Shown: positions 1-11,812, counted from the stretch's first letter. The stretch: DNA of 33,356 nucleotides from Chara braunii (GCA_003427395.1 BFEA01000102.1:1937529-1970884); one strand, 5' to 3'. Notes: a model not told the origin generated them from the sequence alone. Program-made: numbers and translations.

Positions 1-297
1 GGGGGGCTGGAGAGAGAAGGAGAGCAACAGCAACGACGAATTTCTTTAGGCAGTCGAAACAACCGTCGGTCGAATACACCGAAGAGGAGGCTAATCCCAA
101 AATAACAGACATGACAAAGAATAAGAAACGAAAACGAAAACGAAGTCCTTGCCAGATTCACCCTCGTCGACGGGCTTGAAGCCTGAAGCTGGTCGTAAAC
201 TCGTCCAGGTTCTGGAAATTTGCAGGAGATAGGCACTCAGTTTCGGGATTGGCTGCGAGCTTAGCATGCATCTGGTCATGCTAAGTCAAGTCAATAC
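1..297. other. No gene seen
   Basis: Purine-rich start followed by unremarkable sequence. Short open frames exist on the minus strand but have no recognisable domain or codon character. No RNA gene was recognised. Confidence 0.5.
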
Positions 298-709
298 ATA
301 TATCGTCAAAAAGAGCTGCTGCCCGGCAAACCGTAGGTAGAGAGGGAGGGGAAGAAGAGGACAACAAAGTATGTTGGGATATTCCGCCTGAAGGCATTAT
401 CACAGCTTCAGAACTGCATAGTGAACCGTAGGCAGGGAGGGAGGGAGGGACGGAGGGAGGGAGAAGAGGCCAACAAACGAGGGGCTGTGAAAGACTTATC
501 GTCAAACAGACCGGCCAGCTAAATATATATATAGATATTCTCATATATGCATATTATATAGTTTTTTTTAATATTTTAACTAGGTTATAATATTCTTCTC
601 TCCCAATTTCAACTTTCACTATCTACCCACCACTACTCCTAAAGCCTATACAGGGGACCCCTGCAAGCATAGCTTTCTACCTCTCAGAATTACGGGGATG
701 CACGTTGAC

Positions 710-722
710 CCCTAAACCCTAA
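710..722. repeat. Short telomere-like motif
   Basis: CCCTAAACCCTAA is about two units of the plant-type telomere repeat (TTTAGGG on the other strand). It is too short to be a telomere tract. It could be an interstitial remnant or chance. Confidence 0.3.
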
Positions 723-1261
723 TCGGCGGTGGTCAGGGGGTAGGGTGGGGCCGCCGGTGGGGGGGGGAGGGCGGCGAACGCAAAGACCGAGCATTTTTTT
801 TGCCAGTAGCTGTACATATGAACATCCATAAATAATAAATTCTTATATATCTATATCGTCAAACAGATATAAATATATGTATGACGATATATATATAGAT
901 ATATCATCACATGAATATCAGAGCGCAAATGTGAAAAAAAGAAAAACAGGAAAATTTGAATTCAGTTCTTTATCTCCTTCCTTATAAACCCCCTGTTCAG
1001 AACCTCTTGGATGCAGTCAAGATTTCATTTTTAAATCCACTTCACGCATCCCTCGAATACAACACATCCCCACCCAACCCTAAAGCTGGGTTGTATACAT
1101 TCCCGACTTTCCTCTCTAGGTTTGGCACAACAATAGCGAAATCGCGACTGAAACGCATTTTTAAACGGCAAACGTGACAACGCCCTACCGGTAGTTTTCC
1201 CTTTATATATATATTGTCACATATATATCGTCACAAACAGAATATAAACGTATATATATAG

Positions 1262-1470
1262 AAACTCCGACGAAACAGTTTGTCACAGCCCCTCGTTTGT
1301 TGTACTCTTCTCCCTCTCTGCCTACGGTTTACCGGGCAGCTACCGGGCAGTTCTATTTGACGATATATATATATATCGTCAAACAGAGCTGCCCGGAAAA
1401 CCGTAGGCAGAGAGGGCGGGAGAAGAGGACAACAAACGAGGGGCTGTGACAAACTGTTTCGTCGTAGTTT
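1262..1470. repeat. 209-bp foldback element with a perfect 28-bp palindromic centre
   Basis: The left arm (1262-1340) and right arm (about 1385-1470) are near-perfect reverse complements. For example, CGACGAAACAGTTTG at 1268-1282 pairs with CAAACTGTTTCGTCG at 1450-1464. The centre, 1356-1383, is a perfect palindrome of the form TTTGACGA(TA)nTCGTCAAA. A 10-bp duplication (TACCGGGCAG) in the left arm is the main asymmetry. The structure is a head-to-head pair of the repeat unit found elsewhere in 298-1643. Confidence 0.8.
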
Positions 1471-1668
1471 CACCGACTCATCAATATATATATCGTCACA
1501 AACAGAACTGCCCGGTAAAACCGTAGGCAGAGAGAGAGAAGAGGACAACAAACGAGGGACTGTGACTCATCAATATATATATATATATATGGCTGGATAT
1601 TCAACCTGAAGGCATATCACAGCTTCTGGACAAAGTGTCGTCATTAATGTGATGCGCGAAACATCCTC

Positions 1669-2060
1669 TTGTGGGGATGGCCTACTGTAGAGTATGTTCT
1701 ATGCAGCCACGTGCTAATGCCTGCCTCACTGGCGGGTTACACGCGGCTTCACGCGCACAAGGCCGCCTTCTCATGTCCTCTCTTCCCACAACAAAGTGTG
1801 CTCTCTCCTCTTTTCTCTGCTCTCATCTCCCTCCTCTTCCTCCTCTTCCTCCTCTTCCTCCTCTCCCTCGTGTCCCTCCTCTTCCTCGTCCATCCCTCGC
1901 TTTTTCCTGTAGTTCGAGTTCACCCCTCCAACCCCTCCCACCACTCCAAGTTTAATACGTCAGCTTTTAAAACACGAACTGAATTGGAATTAATCGCTCG
2001 AGCCTTGGCAATCTTGTGTTACTTCTTCTCCTCCTCAGTCACTTTCTTATCCTCGCCTCG

Positions 2061-2129
<69 letters not shown>

Positions 2130-2226
2130 CGTGTGTGTGTGCGTGCGTGTGTGTATGCGTGTGCGCGTGTGCGCGTTTCTCTCTCCCATCGCTGCCACGG
2201 AAATGTGCAGAACCTTATTCCGATGA
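1669..2226. repeat. Pyrimidine tract with (CT)n and (GT)n microsatellites
   Basis: A CCTCTTCCT-type tract at about 1830-1900 is followed by (CT)n at about 2065-2127 and then mixed GT/GC alternation at 2128-2178. Open frames across it translate as runs of Ser/Leu, Arg/Glu or Cys/Val and are low-complexity artefacts. Confidence 0.85.
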
Positions 2227-2411
2227 ATCAACGACGATTTGATTGACGAAGTGATAAGTCCGAGGGATACACGGACTTCATCGCGTGGAACGCTTCAGGA
2301 CCGTACATCTACGTGCGGCTGTACAACGTCGGATATCCAGTGCACCTACAAAGTCCTAATGACAGGATTTTCCTGGGGTGTTCGTCTCAGGACAACTTGA
2401 GACTCCCAATC

Positions 2412-2483
2412 CAGCGGCTAGCTCAGTTGGTAAGGCAGGCAAGCAGCATTCAGGAGGTCTTGGGTTCACTCCCCATTGGCCTC
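2412..2483 (+). repeat. tRNA-derived SINE head (Pol III A and B boxes)
   Basis: An A-box-like TAGCTCAGTTGG lies at 2419-2430 and a B-box-like GGTTCACTCC at 2463-2472. They are 44 bases apart start to start, as in a tRNA. Four of five T-stem pairs can form. The acceptor arms do not pair, so this is not a functional tRNA. A body of uncertain length follows (perhaps to about 2780, where the sequence turns A-rich). Identification as a SINE is an inference from the decayed tRNA shape. Confidence 0.55.
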
Positions 2484-3069
2484 GAAGTACCTTCCGGGGC
2501 AAGCTTGGCGCCCGCCACCCTAGAGATAGGCCATGGGTCCTCCGAGTAGCGTTGAGCAGAGAGACTGCTAATGTTCATAGGGGGAGGGGACCAGAGGGGA
2601 TGCACAACGACTGAACCATCGGTCCTGATGCTACCGGCTGGCCCCTGGCCGGCCCACCTGCTGTAGCCCGAGTAGCACCTGCTGGTGGGTACAGCTCCCA
2701 CATGTTCCCTCGTTGGAGGCTTGAGCATGGATGTGCCCGTTACGGGGTTCCCTGTAATACTATAAAGACAATAACAAAGCCCTCCGACAACCTTCCATCA
2801 TTACCGTTGGTGCGGAAATGCGTGGGGGTGGTTCTTCAGCTGCAAGGCGTTCACGAAGCGGGGTTTTCTGTGCGCGCATCGCCGGCCGTGGTGTCCAACC
2901 GGTCAAATTTTTCGATTTTTCTACAGGCGATGTTGAAGCACTGCCGGCCGATTGCAGTCATATGCCTAGCATGTTTTGTCGGCTACTGTCGGGCGCACTG
3001 ATGCAAGCTTTTTTTGGTACACACCTCACGGGCTGCGATTCATGGCAAACATCCCACGACGGTTCCCTT
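2484..3069. other. No gene seen; possible SINE body and flank
   Basis: GC-rich up to about 2760, then mixed sequence. Several overlapping open frames of up to about 108 codons compete on both strands without a recognisable motif, so none is called. Confidence 0.4.
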
Positions 3070-3931
3070 TGTTGGAGCAAACACCCTTACAAGGGTATCT
3101 GCTCGGGGTTTTCAATGTCGAACGTTGTCTGGCCCTTTCGTTGAATTGAAGGACTCGATAAGAATGACGTTTGCTAAAAGTGTATTCAGACTAACCTATG
3201 ACTGGGAGACGAAAACTTTTTGAACATAAATCCGAGCTTTTGCGGCATCCGAAAATGACGACAGGAATTGGCGATGTGATCGATATTTTTCTGTGTTTGG
3301 TAAGGTCATCTGGGGTCGTGGAAAACATTATCCTATACCTACCCTCCTTTAAATAATGGCGTGCGGTTTAGCAGTAGCGCGATTCAGGGTTTGCATGGTT
3401 AAAACTGCATTGCCACTTGTATGTACCCTCGTACGAGTACGAATTCGTACTCTTGTACTCATACGTTAGGGACCGCGTACGAGTTTTTTTTTTTTTTTTT
3501 TTTTAATCCGGTATTGTTTTTTTCCCCTCAAATTCTAATAAGAATCTGAAGATGATGCTCAACCAAATGTTGCTTGTTTTGTGTTGTTGCATCACTTTTG
3601 TTTTTTTTTTATTTTTTCGTACAGAGGTATACAAGACGTACAAGTTCCCGTACAGATCCCGTACAAATATTCAAGTTATCTGTGCGTTTCGTACGGAAAG
3701 GCCTCGTACGTGTACGTTATGCAACATAGGGCCAAAATAATAGTCGCATTAGGTTGTGGCAGCGCAGGGAAGGGACGACACGACCTCGCCCGTCTCGATG
3801 GTTCGCGGGGTTATTTTGCATCATTCCCTACTTGTCTCTTATTTTGTTTTATTTATTCCAGCGTCACAGCGTGACATGACCGAGAGGGTTTTCGCCTTTT
3901 GTGAAAAAGAGGGGAGCCGATGCGCTCGACA
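3070..3931 (+). mobile_element. Element C: short member of the TGTYGG...CGACA family
   Basis: It begins TGTTGGAGC at 3070 and ends GCGCTCGACA at 3931. Its first ~330 bases and last ~200 bases align throughout with element D (12556-13047), including a subterminal hairpin at 3075-3104 (ACCCTT / AAGGGT). The middle, about 3405-3735, is absent from D and is a later insertion. No clear flanking duplication was found (CCTT against TGTG). It is non-coding, so any movement must depend on proteins supplied elsewhere. Confidence 0.6.
3405..3735. mobile_element. GTAC-rich insert within element C (MITE-like)
   Basis: Element D runs straight through this point, giving an empty site near 12855-12870. The insert holds a dozen or so GTAC tetramers, a perfect 18-bp palindrome GAGTACGAATTCGTACTC at 3435-3452, and a poly-T run near 3485-3504. 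The ends are imperfect inverted repeats: TTGCC...GTACCCTCGTACGAG on the left, and the complement of CGTACGTGTACG...TGCAA on the right. This is compatible with a small hAT-like element, but the duplication is no clearer than an AAA(A) run. Confidence 0.45.
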
Positions 3932-5249
3932 TGTGGTGTTTTTGTCAAGGATAACGGTTGCCTACCGTTGTCCTCAGTGGAACGACACTTGACTATTTCA
4001 ATTTGTAATGGATCAATTGATCGTATTCTGATTTTTAAAAGTTAATTATTTTATCATCATTGATTGATTACTTATTATTTAATCACTATGGGTTATGTGT
4101 GAATTTTATTATGAAGGATATTTTGGTTATTTTGAATATTTCAGTTGGATGTAAATTTTTAATGTCCTGATATTAATTGAGTCATACTTGTTATTATCTC
4201 AATATTCATCGACATTATCTATAAATTTTGAGATTATTATGTTGAGAATTATTGTCTTTCATGTATAATACTTCAACCATTTACTCTATCGTGAACTTTG
4301 AGATATCCTTTGAGTTATAATTTTAGTAAATTGATTTTTTGCACAAATTATTTTCAGTCGCAACTATTTTGAAATGTTATCAACTAAACGGTGACTTTAT
4401 TTTGATACTGTTTTTTATATTTATTTAGTCATATAGTTGATTACTATATTGAAATGATGTACATTTTAATCGATCAGTTCACCCAGACTCCCATTTGTTT
4501 TGAGGTGATCTATTTTTGTTATTCGCTTCTATGATAAGAGTGCATATAATCTAGTATTGTTGGAAATTATTTAGCGCGGGTCATTATGAAATTTCATGTG
4601 ATGATGTAAAAGTATTTTGTATCGATGTTGTTGACTTTTTTTTTTTTGAAGATGTTATCATGTCACGATAAATTGCTGATGGATTTATGAGCTCTATAGT
4701 AGTGAGGCCCGCCCCGGAGCTATAATCCTAGTCCATAGTGGGATGTTTTCTTTCGAATCCTATGTGATTTAAGGAAGGAGGACTACACTATCATTGAAAG
4801 GGAGGAAGATGTTGAGGCCTTATCAAAACGCAGTGTGTAAAGGTAGGCGACTATTGTTTGTCGTGAAGGGAGGAGTGATCACCTAACCTCGTTTTTAACA
4901 GAATCACCTTATTTCTATGGTTGAAGTCTGCTAAGCCTCGGTTGTATGGGGTGAGGTTGTCCTACTTTATGTGCAAGGGATTAATAAGGTCGCAACACTG
5001 AAATCAGAAGGAATGTGGTGAGTCTCGAATCTAAATCAAGTATTAATGTCGAGATGTTATCCCATTGAGCGGATTACACCACTCCTCGACACACATTACA
5101 ATATTCGAAAATGTCTGACATGATATAAAAAGTAGTATAATTTCACTTTAACAGTTTGATGTCGCAACTCAAATCATTAAAGGAGTTTGTCAATAACAAG
5201 AAATCTGTCTTAAATGATGTTCTCCTTCATTTTTGTCATTATATAAAAT
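3932..5249. other. AT-rich stretch without a recognised gene
   Basis: About 1.3 kb of AT-rich DNA with many ATTGATTGATTA-type words, a small hairpin (AACGGT / ACCGTT, 3954-3970) and a less AT-rich patch at 4690-5060. I see no long open frame, RNA gene or duplicated end. It may be old repeat sequence too diverged to identify. Confidence 0.4.
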
Positions 5250-5725
5250 TTGAGGAGTAGGTCCGCGACGATGCAACCCGTCTTGATCAATCTTCTCTTC
5301 AAAATTGGTATGGAGAGGAGTCCGTCTACAGTAGGGAAATTTGCGTTGGTCAGAGTTTTCCTCCGATCTTTGAACGGTATGTCTGCGGCAGAGCAATCTG
5401 TCTTGATCATAATTTTTTTCAAAGATTTATGGAGAGCAATTCGTTTGCGGCAGGGTGACCTGTCTTGGTCGATGTTTTGTTCTCAACTTGAAGCAGAGAG
5501 GAGCTCGTCTGCAGCAGGGAAACCTGTCTTGATCGACATTTTCTTCTGATTGAGAGAAGAGTTTGTCTGCAGCGAATAACAGTCTTGATCAGTGTTCTCT
5601 TCTAAAATATAGGAGTTCGTATGCGGAAGCGAAATTTATTCTAATCGATGTTCTCCTCTGTCCTGTGAAGAGTTTGTCTGCGACAGGGCAACTTGTCTTG
5701 ATCAGTGTGCTCTTCAAGGAGCATA
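5250..5725. repeat. Degenerate ~60-bp minisatellite, about 8 units
   Basis: The core is GTCTGCGGCAGGG, a short gap, then GTCTTGATCGATGTTCTCTTC. The GTCTTGATC anchor or its variant recurs near 5279, 5352, 5399, 5462, 5526, 5582, 5640 and 5694, so the period varies from about 48 to 73 bp. Plus-frame translation gives repeated SAAGKPVLIDIFF-like peptides, but the period is not a steady multiple of three and stops intervene, so I do not call a gene. Confidence 0.7.
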
Positions 5726-6102
5726 TGAAGATAAAAGTTGAGCCGTGAATTATTTAGTAATTGAGATGAGATAAAAATAGCGACGTGAATTGTTTAGTAA
5801 TTGAGATGGGATCATGAGTAAGATGGAGTCTTTTTGGGTCATTCAGACTTTGTCTATATAACTCCAGGAGATTGGTACATCTAGAAAGTCTAGTCAGGGG
5901 TTATTTCCCGACTCATTAGGGTTTTGTCCAGATATAACCTGAGTATCAACCGAATGGATGCATTTTAAAACTGGTCGGAGGACTTCCGACATCCTTATGA
6001 GAAACTAATTTTTTTGGTTAGTGTCCGCCAGTGAGATGATGTTGGGATAATGCTGAAAAAGCTCCTCTGAATTGAAGTCTTTCATGGGCTAGACATGGGT
6101 CT
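5726..6102. other. No gene seen
   Basis: Mixed AT-rich sequence between the minisatellite and the MITE. It carries one short direct repeat (GTGAATT.TTTAGTAATTGAGAT near 5744-5766 and 5784-5806). Confidence 0.4.
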
Positions 6103-6110
6103 AAGTTTTG

Positions 6111-6637
6111 ATCAACAGAAAAATTCCCGCGAGAAATGAAAGTTAAAAAAACATTCCATAAAAAAAAAATCTTTCATATTTATAAATTATTCTTTCAATG
6201 TTTGTCAAATTCTAAACTTTTCAGTTTTATTTGATAAGTTTCCATCTAAATATGAGCTTTCCCTTCCAACTACATCTATTTGTTCAAGATGGAATGGAAG
6301 TCTGGACGAGTTTATGAAATGTTTTAATTAAACTTTCATTCTACTACAACGAATATCTTCTAATTTAGATTGGATTAACCTATTTATGACTAAAAATCCT
6401 TACCTAGAATGACAATCCAATTTAAATATTTCATGAACTCATCCAGACTTTCATTCCATCTCTAGCATGCAGTCCAAATAAGAAGGGATACCCCATTCTT
6501 GGAAGGAAAGTTCTCAAGTAAGACATAAAATTTTAAAATTGGAATGACATTTTTTAAGATGGAATGAAAATTTAAAATTTAGAATGTAATTTTACTATAA
6601 AATGAATATTTAATTCTATGAATTTTTTTCTGTTGAT
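6111..6637. mobile_element. hAT-like MITE / foldback, 527 bp
   Basis: It starts ATCAACAGAAAAA and ends TTTTTTTCTGTTGAT, matching terminal inverted repeats. Long imperfect inverted complementarity continues inward; for example the GATGGAATGGAAGTCTGGA block near 6290 is inverted at about 6440-6460. It is flanked by 8-bp near-identical direct repeats, AAGTTTTG (6103-6110) and AAGGTTTG (6638-6645), the size typical of hAT transposition. It is AT-rich and non-coding. Confidence 0.75.
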
Positions 6638-7754
6638 AAGGTTTGTCAGAGACAAAATCTTATGTTACTGTCTGAACGCACTGAACGTGCGTTGTCGAGT
6701 GCATCGGTCCTGCGCAATGCGAACCCCCCTCGACTGCGTCACTTAGGAGTTAATCTACTAACACATAAGGATCTTTCGCAAGTCGCTCCGGCCGAGTGCG
6801 CCAGCCATACCTCTCGCGATCCCCTACGATAAAATAGGACCAATGTAAGGTACAACTTTGCCTCCACCTGCGGAAGTTGTCACCTCCCTTCGGTGGGCGT
6901 ATCCCCGTGGAGCTACCAATCCACAGTACAAAAGTTAATCAATTGCAATCCCAGAGGTGGACCAGCTGAGGGCGTTTCTCGTTCGCTGTAGCATAGGGGA
7001 TACGCGTGGTCCCACGCCTCTATTAGACCCATACGCAAACCGACGCATTGGGGGACTGAAGTCCCAAGCACGATTCGTTGCTGGTCGACCCGGACGCATC
7101 CCACTCATCATGCGTTACACGACACTTAAAACATAAAAATTAAAACGCACACACACACACGGAACAACACAAACACAAAGTAACACAACATCAATCCTAG
7201 TCCCTTTTGTAGACATCCCATAACCTTCCGACGTGGAAATTGGATATGCGACATGCGCGAGACTTAATATAAAATCGCGCAGACACAGAGCCTTCTCATA
7301 TCGACTAACAATGCAAGTATTCGCAAGTAGTCGCAATAACGGTGTACTATACAGTACCCATAATCACGAGGTCCTCGATAATCTCGAAGGTCGCATTTGA
7401 CACTCAAGTGTCGATTGATACATGCCTTGAGGTGTTAATCTCTCGATGCTAGACAAGCGCAAAGTGCGGTTGAGAACCACACCCTCTTCTGCACTCTGCG
7501 GAGAGTGGGTGGTACACAGATTCATACCTGTGGTGGCAATCGTCTCTTATTGCCCTGGGATGAATTCCATCATCTAGGGCCTGGAGATAACTCAAGGGGT
7601 TTGATTTTGACGACTGTCACGGACTATAACGTCCAACCTTAAAAACTATAAAAAAACAAAGGATAAAGCGGGATATCCTTTATCTTTCGACTCATAGTCT
7701 GTTTAACCCTTGCGCACGGTCACAATAGGCCGCGCGAACACTCAATGTGTATGC

Positions 7755-7757
<3 letters not shown>

Positions 7758-7803
<46 letters not shown>
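7758..7803. repeat. (TA)n microsatellite inside element A
   Basis: A pure TA run. The matching place in element B (about 27225-27245) has only a few TA units, so the tract has expanded or contracted since the copies separated. Confidence 0.9.
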
Positions 7804-7806
<3 letters not shown>

Positions 7807-8790
7807 AATTATAAATATGTGACGATCACTTCTCACAGTCATAGTGAGACTCCTCTCAGCCATTTATATGTATGTGATCGCAGACAGTCAAATCCAAAGT
7901 TCGAACCACAAACATACATACAATCACATCAAAGATTCGACCAAAGCCCATGCACTACACGGGGTCAACTTCAACCATTTTTTATACTCATACCCCTTGC
8001 TTTAGCCATGCAAGCCCCAACCTTTGTCCAATCTCCCAAAATAAATACATCGTACCTTTGTTAAATGACCATTCAATAGAAGTCTGGGTAGAAACCTTAC
8101 TAAAACAATAAAACCACCAGGGTTAAGGCCTCTTAGGTTGGGTAACGAGAATGAATTGAAGTTGAGTCGTAAGCCAACGAATCAGCAACCGACCTGTTAT
8201 TAGTGATAACAGACGATGATCCTCGTGGGAATCAGGTTGAGTCTAGCTCGAATCCTGAATCAAACGTCCAAAGAGGGCCTGTATCATAAGACAGGTCAAT
8301 GCCCAAGCAAAATCATCAGTGTATGGAGAATAAATCTCCATAACACATTCTTACTTAAAACGATCTGCCAACTAAGTCTAAGTTTACCCCATTAGTACAA
8401 AGTAGAATGAACCTTCCGCTAGAACGAGGAAATATACATTGTTACTCTTAAATCACATTTTTCATGCGTTGCTTTCGCTAGTTGAACCACACGATGCATT
8501 CGCTATCTTCCTGATCCGGGTTTACCACTCGATGCACCATGCCTGAAAGCCCTGATTTATTACTTCACTTCGCTCGATTCTATAAAGTATCGAACGAAAT
8601 ATCAAATTTGAGCCCCTACCATCTCCACTTCGTTATAATTCTGTGCGACTCGTTTTCCTACTAACTTTTAACCTACTAACTCCCTACTAATTATGACTTC
8701 ATAATCGTATTCGCCCGCTCTTGAAACCCCTATTTCACTTCTTTACTTGCTCGTTTTCATCATGGAACGAGTGACTTACGTAATTTTTTA

Positions 8791-9757
8791 TCCCCACCAT
8801 GGTCGTTCTCTCTCCATATTCGACATCTCCGCGCACACCCTTTTCTCCGTGCACCTAAACTAACTACTAACGTCCAAATCCAACTCTACCATTCGATTCG
8901 CCATAACTAACAACGTTATCAACGAACCTTTGTTCACTTATTTTCGTTAAGAGTTAGCGTGAAAATCCCTCTCCCCTTCTTCATGTCTTACTTCTTCATC
9001 CTCGTCATCTCCATCTTCGTTTCGTATGCCCCTGGTACGGATGCACGTCCAAATTCCTCTTTTGCCTCTCTGCGCTCGTTGCCTTGATTTCCCCGTCGTC
9101 CGCTCGACATTTCTTGACTAACATTGTTTTTGTTTTTTTTTTCTGACAGCGGCCGACTACGAGACGTCCGTCCTCATAGTGACTGCCCAACGGTCCAATA
9201 GTTCGGCTTTCCGAAGAAAAACTTAGAGGTGACTAGCTACTTGGCGGCTCGAAATCCTTCCGCCCCTATACCCATCCCCACCATAGTCGTTCTCTTTCCG
9301 TATTCGACATCTCCGCACACACCCTTTTCTCCGTGCACCTAAACTAACTACTAACCTCCAAATCCGACTCTACCGTTGGATTCGCCATAGCTAACAATGT
9401 TATCAACAAACCTTTGTTCGCTTATTTTCGTCAAGAATTTGCGCGAAGATCCCTCTCCCCTTCTTCATATCTTAGTTCTCCACCCTTGTCATCTCCATCT
9501 TCGTTTCGTATTCCCCTGGTATGGATGCACGTCCAAATTCCTTTTTTCCCTCTCTGCGCTCTTTGCCTTGATTTCCCCCGTTGTCCGCTCGGCCTTTCTT
9601 GACTAACGTTGCCTTTTTTTTTTCCTGACAGCAGTCGACTACGCGACATCCGTCCTCACAACGACTGCCCAGCGGTTCAACAGTCCGACTTTCCGAAGAA
9701 AAATTCAGAGGTGACTAGCTACTAGGCGGTTTGAAAGCCTTCCGCCCCTATACCCAT
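8791..9757. repeat. 484-bp tandem duplication within element A
   Basis: Unit 1 (8791-9274) and unit 2 (9275-9757) both begin TCCCCACCAT(A/G)GTCGTTCTC and end CCGCCCCTATACCCAT, and align throughout with scattered substitutions. I could not find the duplication in element B. Open frames in the two units are not conserved as one protein. Confidence 0.8.
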
Positions 9758-11071
9758 TTCGAGGAACGATCTACAAGGCAGTAGCCCTGTGAGTATCCAC
9801 CCGAGTTTCTCTTGGCCCATTTTTTCCCTAAGTAGAGCCCAACACCCCTTCTGGGCCCCCAATGTTCGAGCTCACATGCGATGACGGATTGTGGCATCGG
9901 GGGCGCGGCCCCTGCTGCAACCCTATAGCATGATCCTAGGTGTCGTGAGTCCTAGTGCGGATCTTGGTAGTAGTAAATATTCAAATGAGAACTTTGAAGA
10001 CCGAAGTGGAAGGGGATTCCCCACGATCCGCAGTTTGCCGTGGTGCCGCTGCGGTCCCTCAACAACTCTCCGGACCGCTTTTCAAGCCACTGCATCGGGG
10101 CTCGAATCACCATCTTATGGGCCTTGATGGCATACCCACACTCAAACCTCTCACCGCAGATCATGGGTTGGTTGACGGTGCACCCATAGAAGGGTTTCCA
10201 CCATCCGGGTCCTCTCCGCCTTGTGGGCTACTCGCCTATCAGCTCACATGTACGTTGAACTCCTCGGTCCACGTTTTCAATGACCACTGGATAGAGGAAC
10301 TTTGCCAATACCTCGAACACATAGGAACCCATAGGTCAACCAAACTAAGGCGTGTGCTCAAGGTCCTCGACCGCCGTGACGACCCTTAAAAAAACCAGTG
10401 TTACGCCTAAGTCAAAAGAAGGCCGGATCAAAAAATAAATAAATCACAACGACGACAAATAATAAAATACTTGGAAAATTTTAACGTTGGAAAACGACGG
10501 ACGAGCCTGCTGACTGCAAAACCAAGGGGGATAGCCCCGCCGGACTCTCAACCCCTCGACGTCTCTACGTCGTTCTAATACCCCTACATCGTCGTCGTTG
10601 GCCTCGATCCCTTAATCTCCCTGTTGAAGGTCCGACACTGCAACCAATAATGCTAGGCCCAAGGTTGGGCCTCGTATTAACGGACACTTATATAAGCGGG
10701 TACTGCGCGACGCGAAGATCTATTAAAAATTGTTTTAAAGTTACATTGTCGTCGATGTCGTCCTCCGTACGTACACGCAAGTCAAAGGTAAGCACACTAA
10801 TCAAGAGGCACAATCTTTTTAATCCAGCGTTAATCATTAAGATAAAAACTTGGCTCGCAACTACGCCGACTCCACAATCATCAACAAGAAGAGAGATCAC
10901 GCGCGCCTTAAGTCTGCGAGCCCCCACACTCCCTACTCTAGTCAACCATTCAATCTGTGTAAACAACAAACACGGCCGCAACCTGCTCGATGTACTGAGA
11001 ACTTAAACCACTTGTTTCTGTCACTTGCAAAAACCAGGGTGGATACCCTTGTAAGGGTATTCGCACCGACA

Positions 11072-11308
11072 GCGTGCTCGTTCAAACGCACTCGTTCAAT
11101 CCCCCCTTCCGCGCGTTCAAATGCGCCACGTGAAAGAGGGCGGGAAAAAATCGAACGCGCGCCCCCCGCCAACACACGCGCATCATACACCACCCGGGGG
11201 CACATGGCATTCAAAAAAAGGAAAAAAAAAACAGATCAAATACCTCCCCCCCTTCTCCCCTCCGTTATTTCGATGTACACTTAAAAAAAAAAACGACTAT
11301 GTGCGCGC
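11072..11308. other. No gene seen; CGTTCA-rich host flank of element A
   Basis: GC-rich with repeated CGTTCA words, like the 12200-12300 stretch on the other side of the microsatellites. A-rich patches near 11215-11235 and 11282-11293. Confidence 0.4.
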
Positions 11309-11325
11309 GCACACACACACACACG

Positions 11326-11359
<34 letters not shown>

Positions 11360-11371
11360 TGTACACACACA

Positions 11372-11430
<59 letters not shown>

Positions 11431-11633
11431 CATGGATTCGATCAATCAATCGTATCGAATCGACTGATTGAACCGATTCAAATGAGTTCAATCAATGAGT
11501 TCGGTGGATGGATTGAACCGATTGGCACACACACATACACACACAACAGATCGATTCAATCAATCGATCGAGCCTACTGATTGAACCATTCAAATTAGTT
11601 CAATCAATCGATTCAATTTATTAAATTGATCGT

Positions 11634-11688
<55 letters not shown>

Positions 11689-11758
11689 ATATTCACTATA
11701 CACTAAAAATAGAGAGGATTGTGTCTGACTACTTCATCGGACATTCATCGACTTATCT

Positions 11759-11812
<54 letters not shown>

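Larger units (their letters stand above)
298..1643. repeat. AT-rich cluster of fragments of one palindromic repeat family
   Basis: The unit starts with (TA)nTCGTCAAACAGA, then CTGCCCGG, then ACCGTAGGCAGAGAGG, then GACAACAAACGAGGGGCTGTGA. Copies or pieces lie at about 298-366, 424-510, 845-905, 1200-1240, 1262-1470 (a paired, inverted copy) and 1487-1566. A second shared piece, running from GGATAT through CCTGAAGGCAT to CACAGCTTC, occurs at about 376-412 and 1592-1634. The spacing suggests repeated insertion or tandem rearrangement of one element. No protein is encoded. The stretch 545-1200 between copies is AT-rich with a G/C-rich patch near 720-780 and has no gene I can support. Confidence 0.7.
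6693..11071 (-). mobile_element. Element A: 4.4-kb inverted member of the TGTCGG...CGACA family
   Basis: Read on the plus strand it starts TGTCGAGTGCATCGG and ends TATTCGCACCGACA. It is flanked by a perfect 4-bp duplication, GCGT (6689-6692 and 11072-11075). Reversed, it is colinear with element B: A 11071-10400 matches B 21041-21850, A about 8790-8440 matches B about 22700-23400, and A about 8400-6693 matches B about 26650-28325. It lacks the ~3 kb of B that includes the large hairpin array. No transposase was found. Short open frames such as 9955-10389 were examined and not accepted. Removing it restores a continuous host sequence rich in CGTTCA and ACGCACT words. Confidence 0.75.

Noticed and set aside
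2019-2231. Arg/Glu-rich and Ser/Leu-rich ORFs over the CT repeat
   Set aside because: Direct translations of a microsatellite.
9955-10389. ORF in element A with a distal stretch (FNDHWIEELCQYLEHIG) faintly like the RT motif-C region
   Set aside because: The YxDD box would have to be mutated, no neighbouring RT motif lines up, and a minus-strand frame is equally open. Not enough to call an RT fossil.
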